Source of the DNA: Paenibacillus sp. LS1
GTDB taxonomy: Bacteria > Bacillota > Bacilli > Paenibacillales > Paenibacillaceae
Length of the DNA: 64,000 nucleotides
Reading direction: 5' to 3'
Assembly (NCBI RefSeq): GCF_026013365.1
Contig: NZ_JAPDOE010000006.1
Span: 1-64,000 of the forward strand
Position numbers and translations under genes: made by a program. The notes beneath the pieces are model-generated. The model was not told where the DNA came from. It worked only from the letters and a program-made list of their open reading frames with translations, and did not search any database. Below, piece by piece: positions 7,847 to 15,546 of the stretch (position 1 is its first letter; each line of letters begins with the position of its first letter).

Positions 7847-9760
7847 ATGGGACGGGGGCTAATGAAGCTGCCGGGCATCCGGCCGGTACTTGCGCTGGCC
7901 TCAGCGCTGGTGTTGCTACAGGCGATGATGATCATTATGCAAGCCAAATGGCTGGCACAGGCAATCACGGCATTGTTTGAAGGTTCATCCGTAACGGAGC
8001 AGTATCCTGTACTGCTGCTGTTCCTGGCTGCTTTTGCCGCCCGCTATGCCCTATCCTTCTGGTTACAACTCGTGACTTCACGATATGCGGAGAAGACAGG
8101 GACCGATCTGCGGAGACAGATGGTGGAGCAGTGGTTCAGGCTTGGGCCGCGTTATGCCAAGACAGAGGGCACAGGCCATCTGGTTACGCTGGCACGTGAG
8201 GGGACAGCTCAATACAAGACGTATTTGGAACTATTCATTCCTCGCATGCTGGGCATGGGGCTCACCCCCATCGTCATTCTGCTGTATGTGTTCAAGCTGG
8301 ATCTGATGTCCGGAGTTATTCTAATGCTGACACTCCCGATCCTGATCGTGTTCATGATTCTGATTGGTCTTGCTGCGCAGCGGAAGATTGACGGACAATT
8401 CCGATCCTACAAAGCACTTGCTAACCATTTTGTCGATACCCTGCGGGGTCTGGAAACGCTGAAAACGTTGGGACAGAGCAAAACACACGAAGGGTCCATT
8501 CTGCGGGTCAGTCAGCGGTATCGGAAGGCGACGATGTCTACCCTGCGCATGGCCTTTCTTTCTTCGTTTGCACTCGACTTTTTTACGATGCTGTCCGTTG
8601 CTTCCGTGGCGGTTGGTCTGGGATTACGTCTGACGGAAGGGCATATGCTACTCGGACCTGCGCTGACAGTGCTGATTCTGGCACCTGAATATTTCCTGCC
8701 TGTACGTATGCTCGGCGCCGATTATCATGCCACATTGGACGGTAAGGAAGCTGGAGCGGCCATTAATCAGGTGATTGAACGGGGGAAAGCCGCCGAACAG
8801 AAACAGAAAGAAGCCTATGCAAATGTTGTTGCACATCCGGTTACGTTAGAGGACGAAGTTGGATCTACACCATTATCTTTGGGTAAAAGGAAAGCCGCTA
8901 CTTCGACCATACGTGTCGTGTTGAATGATAAAACGGCTGCCGGGCATCTTGCTCCTGATTCTGCTTCTGTTTCTACTACTCCTGAGCTTGTTTCTTCCTC
9001 TTCCTCAGTGTTCTCTTGGAATGAGAATAGCAGACTGGCACTAACGGATGTACAGGTACGGCATGATGATGAAGGTCCTTATTCGCTAAAGGATGTTACC
9101 TTTCAGATTACAGGTCTTGGAAAAATTGGTATTATTGGCGCCAGCGGAGCAGGCAAGTCCACGTTGATTGACGTATTGGCTGGATTTCAGCTTCCTACTT
9201 CAGGCCAAGTATTAGCCAACGGACAGCCTGTGACACAGGATATGCTTGAATCCTGGCGAAGACAGACGGCAGCTATCCCACAGCATCCGTATATTTTCAG
9301 TGGAAGCCTGGCCGATAACGTTCGTTTCTACATGCCGGAGGCTTCGGATGCGGAGGTGGCCAAGGCCATTAGCGCAGCTGGATTAACCAAGCTACTGTCC
9401 TCATTATCCGGTGGGCTGCATGAGTTAATTGGGGCTGGCGGCAGACAGCTCAGTGGTGGGCAGGAGCAACGCGTGGCGCTGGCAAGGGCCTTGCTTAGTC
9501 AACGAAACATCCTGTTGCTCGATGAACCGACAGCACATCTGGATGTAGAGACAGAGTATGAACTGAAACAGACGATGCTGCCGCTGTTTGATGGCAAACT
9601 TGTATTTTTGGCTACCCATCGCCTGCACTGGATGCCACATATGGATCGGATTATTGTCATGGATGGCGGCACAGTGGCAGAGACGGGAACACATCAGGAA
9701 TTACTGGCACGACAAGGCGTATATTATCAGATGATTCAGGCCCAGATGGAGGCGATATAA
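7847..9760 (+). CDS. cydD: ABC transporter, CydD-type subunit (cytochrome bd assembly)
   Basis: A 637-residue ABC half-transporter: six membrane segments in residues about 15-320 and a nucleotide-binding domain with Walker A GASGAGKST, signature LSGGQEQRVALARAL and Walker B ILLLDEPTAHLD. CydDC exports cysteine/glutathione or moves heme-related reductant needed to assemble cytochrome bd (family knowledge). The linker between the two domains is unusually long and Ser/Thr-rich (about residues 340-410). The start is the ATG one base after the cydB stop, preceded by TGGAG; another ATG lies five codons downstream. cydC follows one base after the stop. Confidence 0.93.
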   Translation: MGRGLMKLPGIRPVLALASALVLLQAMMIIMQAKWLAQAITALFEGSSVTEQYPVLLLFLAAFAARYALSFWLQLVTSRYAEKTGTDLRRQMVEQWFRLGPRYAKTEGTGHLVTLAREGTAQYKTYLELFIPRMLGMGLTPIVILLYVFKLDLMSGVILMLTLPILIVFMILIGLAAQRKIDGQFRSYKALANHFVDTLRGLETLKTLGQSKTHEGSILRVSQRYRKATMSTLRMAFLSSFALDFFTMLSVASVAVGLGLRLTEGHMLLGPALTVLILAPEYFLPVRMLGADYHATLDGKEAGAAINQVIERGKAAEQKQKEAYANVVAHPVTLEDEVGSTPLSLGKRKAATSTIRVVLNDKTAAGHLAPDSASVSTTPELVSSSSSVFSWNENSRLALTDVQVRHDDEGPYSLKDVTFQITGLGKIGIIGASGAGKSTLIDVLAGFQLPTSGQVLANGQPVTQDMLESWRRQTAAIPQHPYIFSGSLADNVRFYMPEASDAEVAKAISAAGLTKLLSSLSGGLHELIGAGGRQLSGGQEQRVALARALLSQRNILLLDEPTAHLDVETEYELKQTMLPLFDGKLVFLATHRLHWMPHMDRIIVMDGGTVAETGTHQELLARQGVYYQMIQAQMEAI

Positions 9761-9761
9761 A

Positions 9762-11699
9762 ATGAAGTCCGGATATGAGCATATGGAGACCGTCCGTAAT
9801 GGAAAAGAAAAAAATAGCTGGATCGCTCCGTATGTGGCACAGTACCGGTGGAGATTCATTGCAGTCATTGCGCTGGGTACATGTGCTGCACTGTGTGCGG
9901 TACTGCTGCTGTTTACCTCCGGATTTCTGATCTCCAAGTCTGCGCTGCGTCCTGAAAATATTCTGATGGTGTATGTACCCATTGTTGGGGTACGTGCATT
10001 TGGGATATTCCGCGCTGTCTTTCGATATATCGAGCGATTGGCAGGACATGATGCTGTACTGCGGGTGTTGGCCGATCAACGGGTGAAGCTATATCGCATT
10101 CTGGAGCCGCAGGCCCTGTTCTTGCGCTCTCGCATGCAGACCGGTGATGTGCTTGGAGCACTCGCCGATGATGTGGAGCGGTTGCAGGATATTTATCTGC
10201 GTACCGTTTTTCCCGCCGTTACCGCGCTCGTGATGTACGGTGCGGCTGTGATTGCCTTTGGCAGTGTTGATCTGGGATTTGCGTTGTGGATGGGCTTGTA
10301 TATGTTATTTCTCGTTGCCGTGCTACCTGCGATCTCGCTGAAAGTGACGTGGAAATGGCGTGTACGGCTGAAAAAGGATAATAGCACGTTGTACACTCGA
10401 CTGACCGACGGTGTGCTTGGGCTGGGAGATTGGCTTGCAAGTGGAAGAGCCGCTGAGTTCGTTCAGCAGCAGGAAGAGGCGGAGGGACAGGTCGACGCAG
10501 TTCGTCGCAAGTTGCGGCGCTGGACACGCTGGCGTGATCTGATGGCTCAGTGTGTCATTGGCCTGTTGGTGGTATCGGTTACGTTATGGGCCGGAAATGC
10601 CGCTTCTATTGGACAATTACCTGCTGTGATGATTGCTGCTTTTGTGCTGGTGTTGTTTCCGCTCACGGAAACGCTTCTGCCTGTAGGGGATGCTGTGGAG
10701 CATCTTCCACAATACCGGGAATCGCTGGACCGCTTGAAACAGCTGGAAGGGAAAGAGCATCTTTCGGTGAAGAATGGAGCGGATGATGTTGACGGGACGG
10801 GCGACTCGATCTCTACAGTAAAAAACGGCAACGTATTGGCTGGACAGCCATCGGAGTCCTTGCCAGAAGCGAGTGCTATCCCGGACAGACGAATTCGTCT
10901 TCGTATTCCACCCAAACTCAGAGCAGACATCGAGATCAATTGCGTTAGTTACCGTTATGCATCTGATGATTCTTATGCTGTACAGGACGTATCCCTTCAT
11001 CTGCCACAAGGCAAACGTCTGGCTATCCTTGGTCGAAGCGGCGGCGGAAAATCGACATTGTTGAAACTCATTCAGGGGGCTTTGCTTCCGTCTACGGGGA
11101 AAGTCCTAATCAATAATATGCCTGTGCAGACCCTGGGTGAGAGTGTCACTGATGTCATTGCAGTGCTGAATCAGAGTCCTCACCTGTTCGATACCACGGT
11201 AGCGAATAATTTGCGAATCGGACGTCCGAAAGCAACGGATGAGGAGATTCGTCAGGTAGCCGCGCAAGTAGGTCTATCTAGTCTGATCGAATCTTTGCCG
11301 CAAGGATATGATACGCCGATGCTGGAGACGGGGCTGCGTTTCTCCGGTGGGGAAAGGCAACGGATTGCGCTGGCCCGGGTACTGCTTCGGGAGACACCTG
11401 TTATTATATTGGATGAACCAACCGTTGGGCTTGATCCTGTGACTGAACGCGAGCTTATGCAGACCATTCTGGATAGCTTGCAAGGCAAAACCATGATCTG
11501 GGTGACCCATCACCTGATTGGTGCGGAACAGATGGACGAACTTATTTTTATGGAAAATGGTCAGATTGCCATGCAAGGTTCTCACGAACAATTGCTGGCT
11601 GGGGAAGAGAGATACCGCCGTCTCATCGAACTCGATCGGCCGGGGTGGACAGATCGGCAGCAACGGGAAAAGTCGTTGCCTCCTGTAGCTGCGAGATAA
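9762..11699 (+). CDS. cydC: ABC transporter, CydC-type subunit (cytochrome bd assembly)
   Basis: A 645-residue ABC half-transporter and partner of CydD. CydC hallmarks are GFLISKSALRPENILMVYVPIVGVRAFGIFRAVFRYIERLAGHDA in the first membrane segments. The nucleotide-binding domain has Walker A GRSGGGKST, signature FSGGERQRIALARVLL and Walker B VIILDEPTVGLD, so both active-site elements look intact. About 60 hydrophilic residues (about 335-395) separate the membrane and ATPase parts. It closes the cydABDC operon; a strong terminator lies about 80 bases after the stop. Confidence 0.93.
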   Translation: MKSGYEHMETVRNGKEKNSWIAPYVAQYRWRFIAVIALGTCAALCAVLLLFTSGFLISKSALRPENILMVYVPIVGVRAFGIFRAVFRYIERLAGHDAVLRVLADQRVKLYRILEPQALFLRSRMQTGDVLGALADDVERLQDIYLRTVFPAVTALVMYGAAVIAFGSVDLGFALWMGLYMLFLVAVLPAISLKVTWKWRVRLKKDNSTLYTRLTDGVLGLGDWLASGRAAEFVQQQEEAEGQVDAVRRKLRRWTRWRDLMAQCVIGLLVVSVTLWAGNAASIGQLPAVMIAAFVLVLFPLTETLLPVGDAVEHLPQYRESLDRLKQLEGKEHLSVKNGADDVDGTGDSISTVKNGNVLAGQPSESLPEASAIPDRRIRLRIPPKLRADIEINCVSYRYASDDSYAVQDVSLHLPQGKRLAILGRSGGGKSTLLKLIQGALLPSTGKVLINNMPVQTLGESVTDVIAVLNQSPHLFDTTVANNLRIGRPKATDEEIRQVAAQVGLSSLIESLPQGYDTPMLETGLRFSGGERQRIALARVLLRETPVIILDEPTVGLDPVTERELMQTILDSLQGKTMIWVTHHLIGAEQMDELIFMENGQIAMQGSHEQLLAGEERYRRLIELDRPGWTDRQQREKSLPPVAAR

Positions 11700-11780
11700 G
11701 TGTGAGCCTGTGAGCGCTTGCGGTTTAAGACGTGTAGGTGTTGCATACCAGTCCAGATGGACGAACCATAAAAACACAAC

Positions 11781-11820
11781 AAAGAGACGAGCCAAGGAAA
11801 TCTTGGACTCGTCTCTTTTA
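11781..11820. terminator. intrinsic terminator between convergent cydC and tagO-like genes
   Basis: Arms AAGAGACGAG and CTCGTCTCTT with an inner CCAAG/CTTGG stem are followed by TTTT on the plus strand. It best serves cydC but may also stop leftward transcription. Confidence 0.85.
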
Positions 11821-11852
11821 CATTCCGATATGACCGCTTTCGTCGCGGATAC

Positions 11853-12812
11853 TTACATCTCTACCAGCATCAAAATAATGGAGGAAAGGCACAGACAAGT
11901 GCTGACGAGATAGAGCACAGCAACAACCTGTTTGTGATTCAATCCGGCACGTAGCAGTCGATAATGAGCTTGACTCGCATCGGCCTGGTAGATCGCTTTA
12001 CCTTGAATGAAACGTTTGATAACGACAAAGATGTTGTCGAAGATCGGTACACCGAGCGCCAGAATTGGAATGAAGATGGACAACATGGTCGCTTGTTTGA
12101 ATGCACCATCCAGAGCGATAACCGCCAGAATGAAGCCAAGGAACGTAGCGCCTGCATCGCCCATGAACACTTTGGCAGGAGCTTTGTTGTACTTCAGATA
12201 ACCGATGGTCACACCGACCAGAATGATCGACATGAGTGCGGAATCCGTTTGACCTTTGGCAAGAGCCACGATGAACAGGGTGATCGCCGAGATGGCCGAT
12301 AATCCGCCAGCCAGTCCGTCCATGCCGTCCGAGAAGTTGATGACGGTTGTCACTCCGAAGATCCACAGGATCGTGAGAATGAATTGCAGCCAGATCGGAA
12401 GCATGACATATTCCGCGTTAAAGGGATTCACGAATCCGGTGAACGCTATGCCAGAAGCGAATACGAGCACTGCCGCAGAGACCTGTACGAGCATCTTGGG
12501 CAGGGCAGGAAAATCTTTGCCTTTCGTTTTGTACCAGTCGTCGACGGTACCAATCGTTAGCAGAAGCATACCACCAGCGACCAGAGCCGCCGTTTCCCAT
12601 GTGATTTCTTTGGTCAGAGCAATGTATGTCAGGAAAAATCCAGTAAATATCGCGTAACTCGCCGTGAGCGGGATCGGTTGCCTGTGCAGCTTACGCTCCA
12701 CATCTTCCCGGGGCTTGTCCACAAAATCGAGCCGGTGAGCCAATCGACCAAGCGGCGGAATAAGCAGAACCACGACAGCAAAAGACACTATAAAAGCCAG
12801 TATGTATACCAT
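11853..12812 (-). CDS. tagO: undecaprenyl-phosphate GlcNAc-1-phosphate transferase (WecA/TagO/MraY family)
   Basis: A 319-residue polytopic membrane enzyme that moves a phospho-N-acetylhexosamine from UDP-sugar to undecaprenyl phosphate, the first lipid step of teichoic acid or other surface-polymer synthesis. Family signatures are visible in order: GTVDDWYKTKG, NFSDGMDGLAGG, VFMGDAGATFLG and the C-terminal AHYRLLRAGLNHKQ. The His-rich loop is AHYRLL rather than the usual HIHHRLL, so the exact sugar substrate is uncertain. I start at ATG 12812 (MVYILAFIVSFAV) because the longer frame adds a non-hydrophobic, family-untypical stretch, though the ribosome binding site is weak. About ten membrane segments. 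Confidence 0.85.
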   Translation of the reverse strand: MVYILAFIVSFAVVVLLIPPLGRLAHRLDFVDKPREDVERKLHRQPIPLTASYAIFTGFFLTYIALTKEITWETAALVAGGMLLLTIGTVDDWYKTKGKDFPALPKMLVQVSAAVLVFASGIAFTGFVNPFNAEYVMLPIWLQFILTILWIFGVTTVINFSDGMDGLAGGLSAISAITLFIVALAKGQTDSALMSIILVGVTIGYLKYNKAPAKVFMGDAGATFLGFILAVIALDGAFKQATMLSIFIPILALGVPIFDNIFVVIKRFIQGKAIYQADASQAHYRLLRAGLNHKQVVAVLYLVSTCLCLSSIILMLVEM

Positions 12813-12930
12813 AAACTCGCTTGTTTCACTCCCATCTACCAATTTCCCCTTATTATACGAGTTAAACAGGAAATCTGTCGATGTCATTATTGTAACCAGA
12901 TGCACGTCAAGGTGAGCAGAATATCAGGTT

Positions 12931-13746
12931 TTAATGCATTTGAGGAAGATAGGAGCCGAAATAATGATTTGCCGCTTCCTCATTATATCCATCATCACCT
13001 TGCCAAGTCGCCGCAAAGATGAAATCGCTAGAACCACCTTTACCTTTTCGCGGTTTATCTCCAGGAGCCAATATTCCGGCTGCCGCCCAGATTTCCAGCA
13101 GGGCATCCCGCTCCTGTTTGCTGGAAGGGAAGAGATCCTTCCACTTTTTCTCCAGTGAACGTGCACTGTCTTTGGGGTCTTCCGTCTGAGCTGCTTCAAG
13201 CAGGTTAACAAGGATAGCTTGATCTTCTGGGGTTACTTCATAGTTAGTATCATTGTCCTGAAGCAGTAATTCCAGATCCATCAGGCAGTAGAGCAACCAG
13301 CCATGACGCACTCCGCCCCACTTGATCCGTTCAAAGTTCATGACGTTCAAGTCGACATTGGAATATTCCTTGTCTGACTGCAAACGCAGGAAGTTACAAT
13401 CCCCGCAAGCACTGGTGTTAGGGTGAAGGGCAGGGCGTTCCGCATAGGTATGCAAAGGCATCTTCGATGTTAAAGCCCAGCTGGATAATGCGCTGCGCAG
13501 GTAGACTTTTTTGGTGGAAAGACTATGTAAAAAGGCCGACATCACCCGTTCTTTAAACGAGTCATCCTGATGCATGTCGTATAGACGCTGGACTATCTCG
13601 TCATGCGTGATCGTGAGTGGATCGAACATAACACCTTTGCTTTTGGCATACTCAAATTCCTCCCCGGAGAAGGGTAGAGAGGTTGTTTTCCAGCCTCCAC
13701 CTCCCCAGAAGGTGCTCAGCAATATCTTTGCCGCTTTTTTGTCCAT
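12931..13746 (-). CDS. conserved-looking hypothetical protein with CxxC
   Basis: A 271-residue soluble protein that I do not recognise. It has no signal peptide or membrane segment. The middle holds a CGDCNF motif (about residues 113-118) that could bind metal or be redox-active, next to a tract rich in aromatic residues. The C-terminal third is charged (SLEKKWKDLFPSSKQERDALLEIWAAAG), suggesting a helical domain. AAGGAGG precedes the ATG. It lies 70 bases downstream of an ArsR-type regulator on the same strand and may be co-transcribed with it. Confidence 0.7.
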   Translation of the reverse strand: MDKKAAKILLSTFWGGGGWKTTSLPFSGEEFEYAKSKGVMFDPLTITHDEIVQRLYDMHQDDSFKERVMSAFLHSLSTKKVYLRSALSSWALTSKMPLHTYAERPALHPNTSACGDCNFLRLQSDKEYSNVDLNVMNFERIKWGGVRHGWLLYCLMDLELLLQDNDTNYEVTPEDQAILVNLLEAAQTEDPKDSARSLEKKWKDLFPSSKQERDALLEIWAAAGILAPGDKPRKGKGGSSDFIFAATWQGDDGYNEEAANHYFGSYLPQMH

Positions 13747-13816
13747 ATAGTTAGCCTCCTTATATGGGAATTTCGATCATGATGATGTGGTAGATCAATC
13801 TCAAAACCTGCTTACT

Positions 13817-14134
13817 TTAATGAACGTATTCCTCGGTTGTATTCAGAATCATGTCGACGAGGCCTGGAAAACGTGCGTTCAGTTCTTCCTTTCGTAGGGA
13901 ATAAAAGTGCTGTTTACCTTCAATGCGCGGCTGGATCACGCCAGCTTCACGTAAAATTTTGATGTGATGGGACAACGTGGATTTGGAAATATGGTCTACT
14001 TCGAAAGCGGAACAGTTTTTCTCGCCAGAGCTGGCCAAACAGTGTGCAATTTTCATGCGGATCGGATCACCCAATGCGTTGCAGACTGTGGTCAGCTTCA
14101 ATTCCGAAGCCATAGGTATCGTTGGAGTTCTCAT
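13817..14134 (-). CDS. ArsR-family winged-helix repressor
   Basis: A 105-residue DNA-binding protein. The winged-helix core is clear: VCNALGDPIRMKIAHCLAS, then the recognition region SKSTLSHHIKILREAGVIQPRIEGKQHFYSLRKEEL. The usual ArsR metal motif CxCxC is absent; single cysteines are near the N-terminal helix and in GEKNCSAFEV. I use the ATG at 14134, although a TTG at 14170 would give 117 residues; neither has a good ribosome binding site, and the TTG would abut the operator. It is divergent from a SnoaL-like gene and both have the same dyad upstream, so I infer it represses both. Confidence 0.85.
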   Translation of the reverse strand: MRTPTIPMASELKLTTVCNALGDPIRMKIAHCLASSGEKNCSAFEVDHISKSTLSHHIKILREAGVIQPRIEGKQHFYSLRKEELNARFPGLVDMILNTTEEYVH

Positions 14135-14170
14135 ATCTATGACGTTAGCATATTCGACTGTACCTTTCAA

Positions 14171-14190
14171 TGTTTGAAAAAATTCGAACT
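14171..14190. promoter_or_regulatory. dyad operator upstream of the ArsR-type gene
   Basis: The 20-bp dyad is TGTTTGAA-AAAA-TTCGAACT, one arm identical to the operator at 14427-14446 and the other with two changes. It borders the regulator's start region, suggesting autoregulation. Confidence 0.6.
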
Positions 14191-14381
14191 ATAGAAGTTG
14201 AACTGTAACTATTACACTTGTTTACTCCGATTGCAGTACCATCTTTTGATCGCTCTTATCCCCAGATTTTCTTTATTCCCTTGGTCCAAGGGAAAAATCC
14301 GGTGATAAATGCGCACGCTTCGCTTCTTCAGATTGGTTCTGCACTCTCCGTGTTAGTGTAAAAGTCGGTCTCAACTTATAT
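14191..14381 (-). repeat. MITE-like palindromic repeat, copy D (inverted)
   Basis: This copy runs in the opposite direction to the copies near 40.1 and 60.8 kb. Shared blocks include GATCGCTCTTATCCCCAG, AAAATCCGGTGATAAATGCG and CGCTTCGCTTCTTCAG. Its ends are imperfect inverted repeats around AAGTTGA. It sits between the two matching ArsR-type operators. Confidence 0.75.
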
Positions 14382-14426
14382 ATTTCTTGCAGGCAGTATA
14401 AGAAGTATGATACATTTCTTTTCAAT

Positions 14427-14446
14427 AGTTCGAAAATGTTCGAACT
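14427..14446. promoter_or_regulatory. dyad operator upstream of the SnoaL-like gene
   Basis: A perfect 8+8 dyad, AGTTCGAA-AATG-TTCGAACT, ends 41 bases before the SnoaL-like start codon. It matches the dyad next to the divergent ArsR-type gene. Confidence 0.65.
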
Positions 14447-14487
14447 GAAAGATTGAAAAACGGCTTTTTATTCTAGGAGGAATATAA

Positions 14488-14877
14488 ATGAGTACCACAA
14501 ATACAACTACGATGTTGAACAACTATTTCCGTTTATTTGATGCTTCACGCACAGATGAGCGCGCCATGCAGGATCTATTGTCCCTGTTTACACCAGACGC
14601 AGAGATCGTACTTAACGGCACCAGCCGAACAGGATTCGATGGTTTCATGAAAGCTTTCTACGAGTACAATAAGGATGTAAAACATATGTGGGACGCGTGG
14701 GTGCAACAGCCTGACGGCAGCTACCAGACTAACTGGGCGGTATGCGGACAAGCGGCGGACGGAACGGTATATGCCAAAGCAGGCATCGATATCGCGCGTG
14801 TAAATGAGGCGGGGCAGATTGTGTACCTGGAGAACGTGCAGGCCGACCAAAATGCGTTCAGCAAGTATAATCAGTAA
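14488..14877 (+). CDS. SnoaL-like / NTF2-fold protein
   Basis: A 129-residue protein with the NTF2/SnoaL-like pattern: an N-terminal helix followed by FTPDAEIVLNG, an amphipathic segment (FDGFMKAFYEYNKDVKHMWDAWV) and C-terminal strands ending IVYLENVQADQ. Members of this fold act as small isomerases, hydrolases or binding proteins; no catalytic residue can be assigned. AGGAGG lies 7 bases before the ATG. It is divergent from the ArsR-type regulator and carries the matching operator, so it is probably induced by the same signal. Confidence 0.8.
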   Translation: MSTTNTTTMLNNYFRLFDASRTDERAMQDLLSLFTPDAEIVLNGTSRTGFDGFMKAFYEYNKDVKHMWDAWVQQPDGSYQTNWAVCGQAADGTVYAKAGIDIARVNEAGQIVYLENVQADQNAFSKYNQ

Positions 14878-14920
14878 TAGCGCAGTGTAAATAAGTAATA
14901 ATGAAATGGTTAGGAAACGA

Positions 14921-14957
14921 AGCTCCACAGTCTTTCAAGCTGTGGGGCTTTTTTTGT
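14921..14957 (+). terminator. intrinsic terminator after the SnoaL-like gene
   Basis: Arms AGCTCCACAG and CTGTGGGGCT are followed by seven T residues. Confidence 0.88.
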
Positions 14958-15068
14958 AGCATTTAGCTAATTTGAAAGGCGCTGAGGACGGGGGGATTCA
15001 TTTATCGAATAGCACAGTTTCTACAGGTAAATTGGTACACAAAAACTGTACATGAAGATATGTATATG

Positions 15069-15112
15069 AAAAAGACCCTCCCGCGTGTCCTGAACATGGC
15101 GGGAAGGTCCTC
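15069..15112 (-). terminator. intrinsic terminator, probably for the gluconokinase transcript
   Basis: Read leftward, arms GGACCTTCCCGC and GCGGGAGGGTC are followed by TTTTTC. It is about 430 bases beyond the gluconokinase stop, so the four-unit repeat element at 15.2-15.4 kb may lie in that transcript's 3' untranslated region. Confidence 0.75.
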
Positions 15113-15212
15113 GTGAACGTGCATAAAGCGTAGTCGTTAGAGTCGAATGTTAATCTGAGCCGGACGTAGCTTAGGAGATGGTGATTCGCTCATGGTAACC
15201 ACGCTCTGTAAA

Positions 15213-15410
15213 TTCTAACGAACCTGAGACGCGCTATTGGACGAAAATCGGTATAAATTAGATTCTAACGAATCGTATAGACGTTATTTTCGCGGAATTC
15301 TTACTTTGGAGTAGCTTTTCACCGCTAAGATTGAATATAAGGTGGCTCAGGTTCGTTAGATTTTGAAAACATGTTAAAGCTGCAAATAAGGTGTCTATGA
15401 TTCGTTAGCC
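15213..15410. repeat. four-unit inverted repeat element, copy 1
   Basis: Four copies of a 24-bp unit that begins CTAACGAAYC and ends near ACCTTATT or GCGCTATT: forward at 15215-15238 and 15265-15288, inverted at 15336-15359 and 15385-15408. Starts of neighbouring units are 49-50 bp apart. The element at 44.45-44.64 kb has the same layout. The rest of 14958-15546 shows no gene. Confidence 0.8.
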
Positions 15411-15546
15411 TATTCTATGTTCAACGTTTTGACTCTCCAACGTGTAACAATCCAAGGCTTTTAACCCTCAAATCTCCAACCCTCAAAAGCTCAGAACCTA
15501 AACCGTCCCATCCTCCGGTTATCCTGCATGCCATCCTACGCCTTCC

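Noticed and set aside
15215..15408. Possible mini CRISPR array (24-bp repeats with 26-bp spacers)
   Set aside because: Only two units per orientation, units are degenerate and the second pair is inverted; there are no cas genes and the second copy has the same form.
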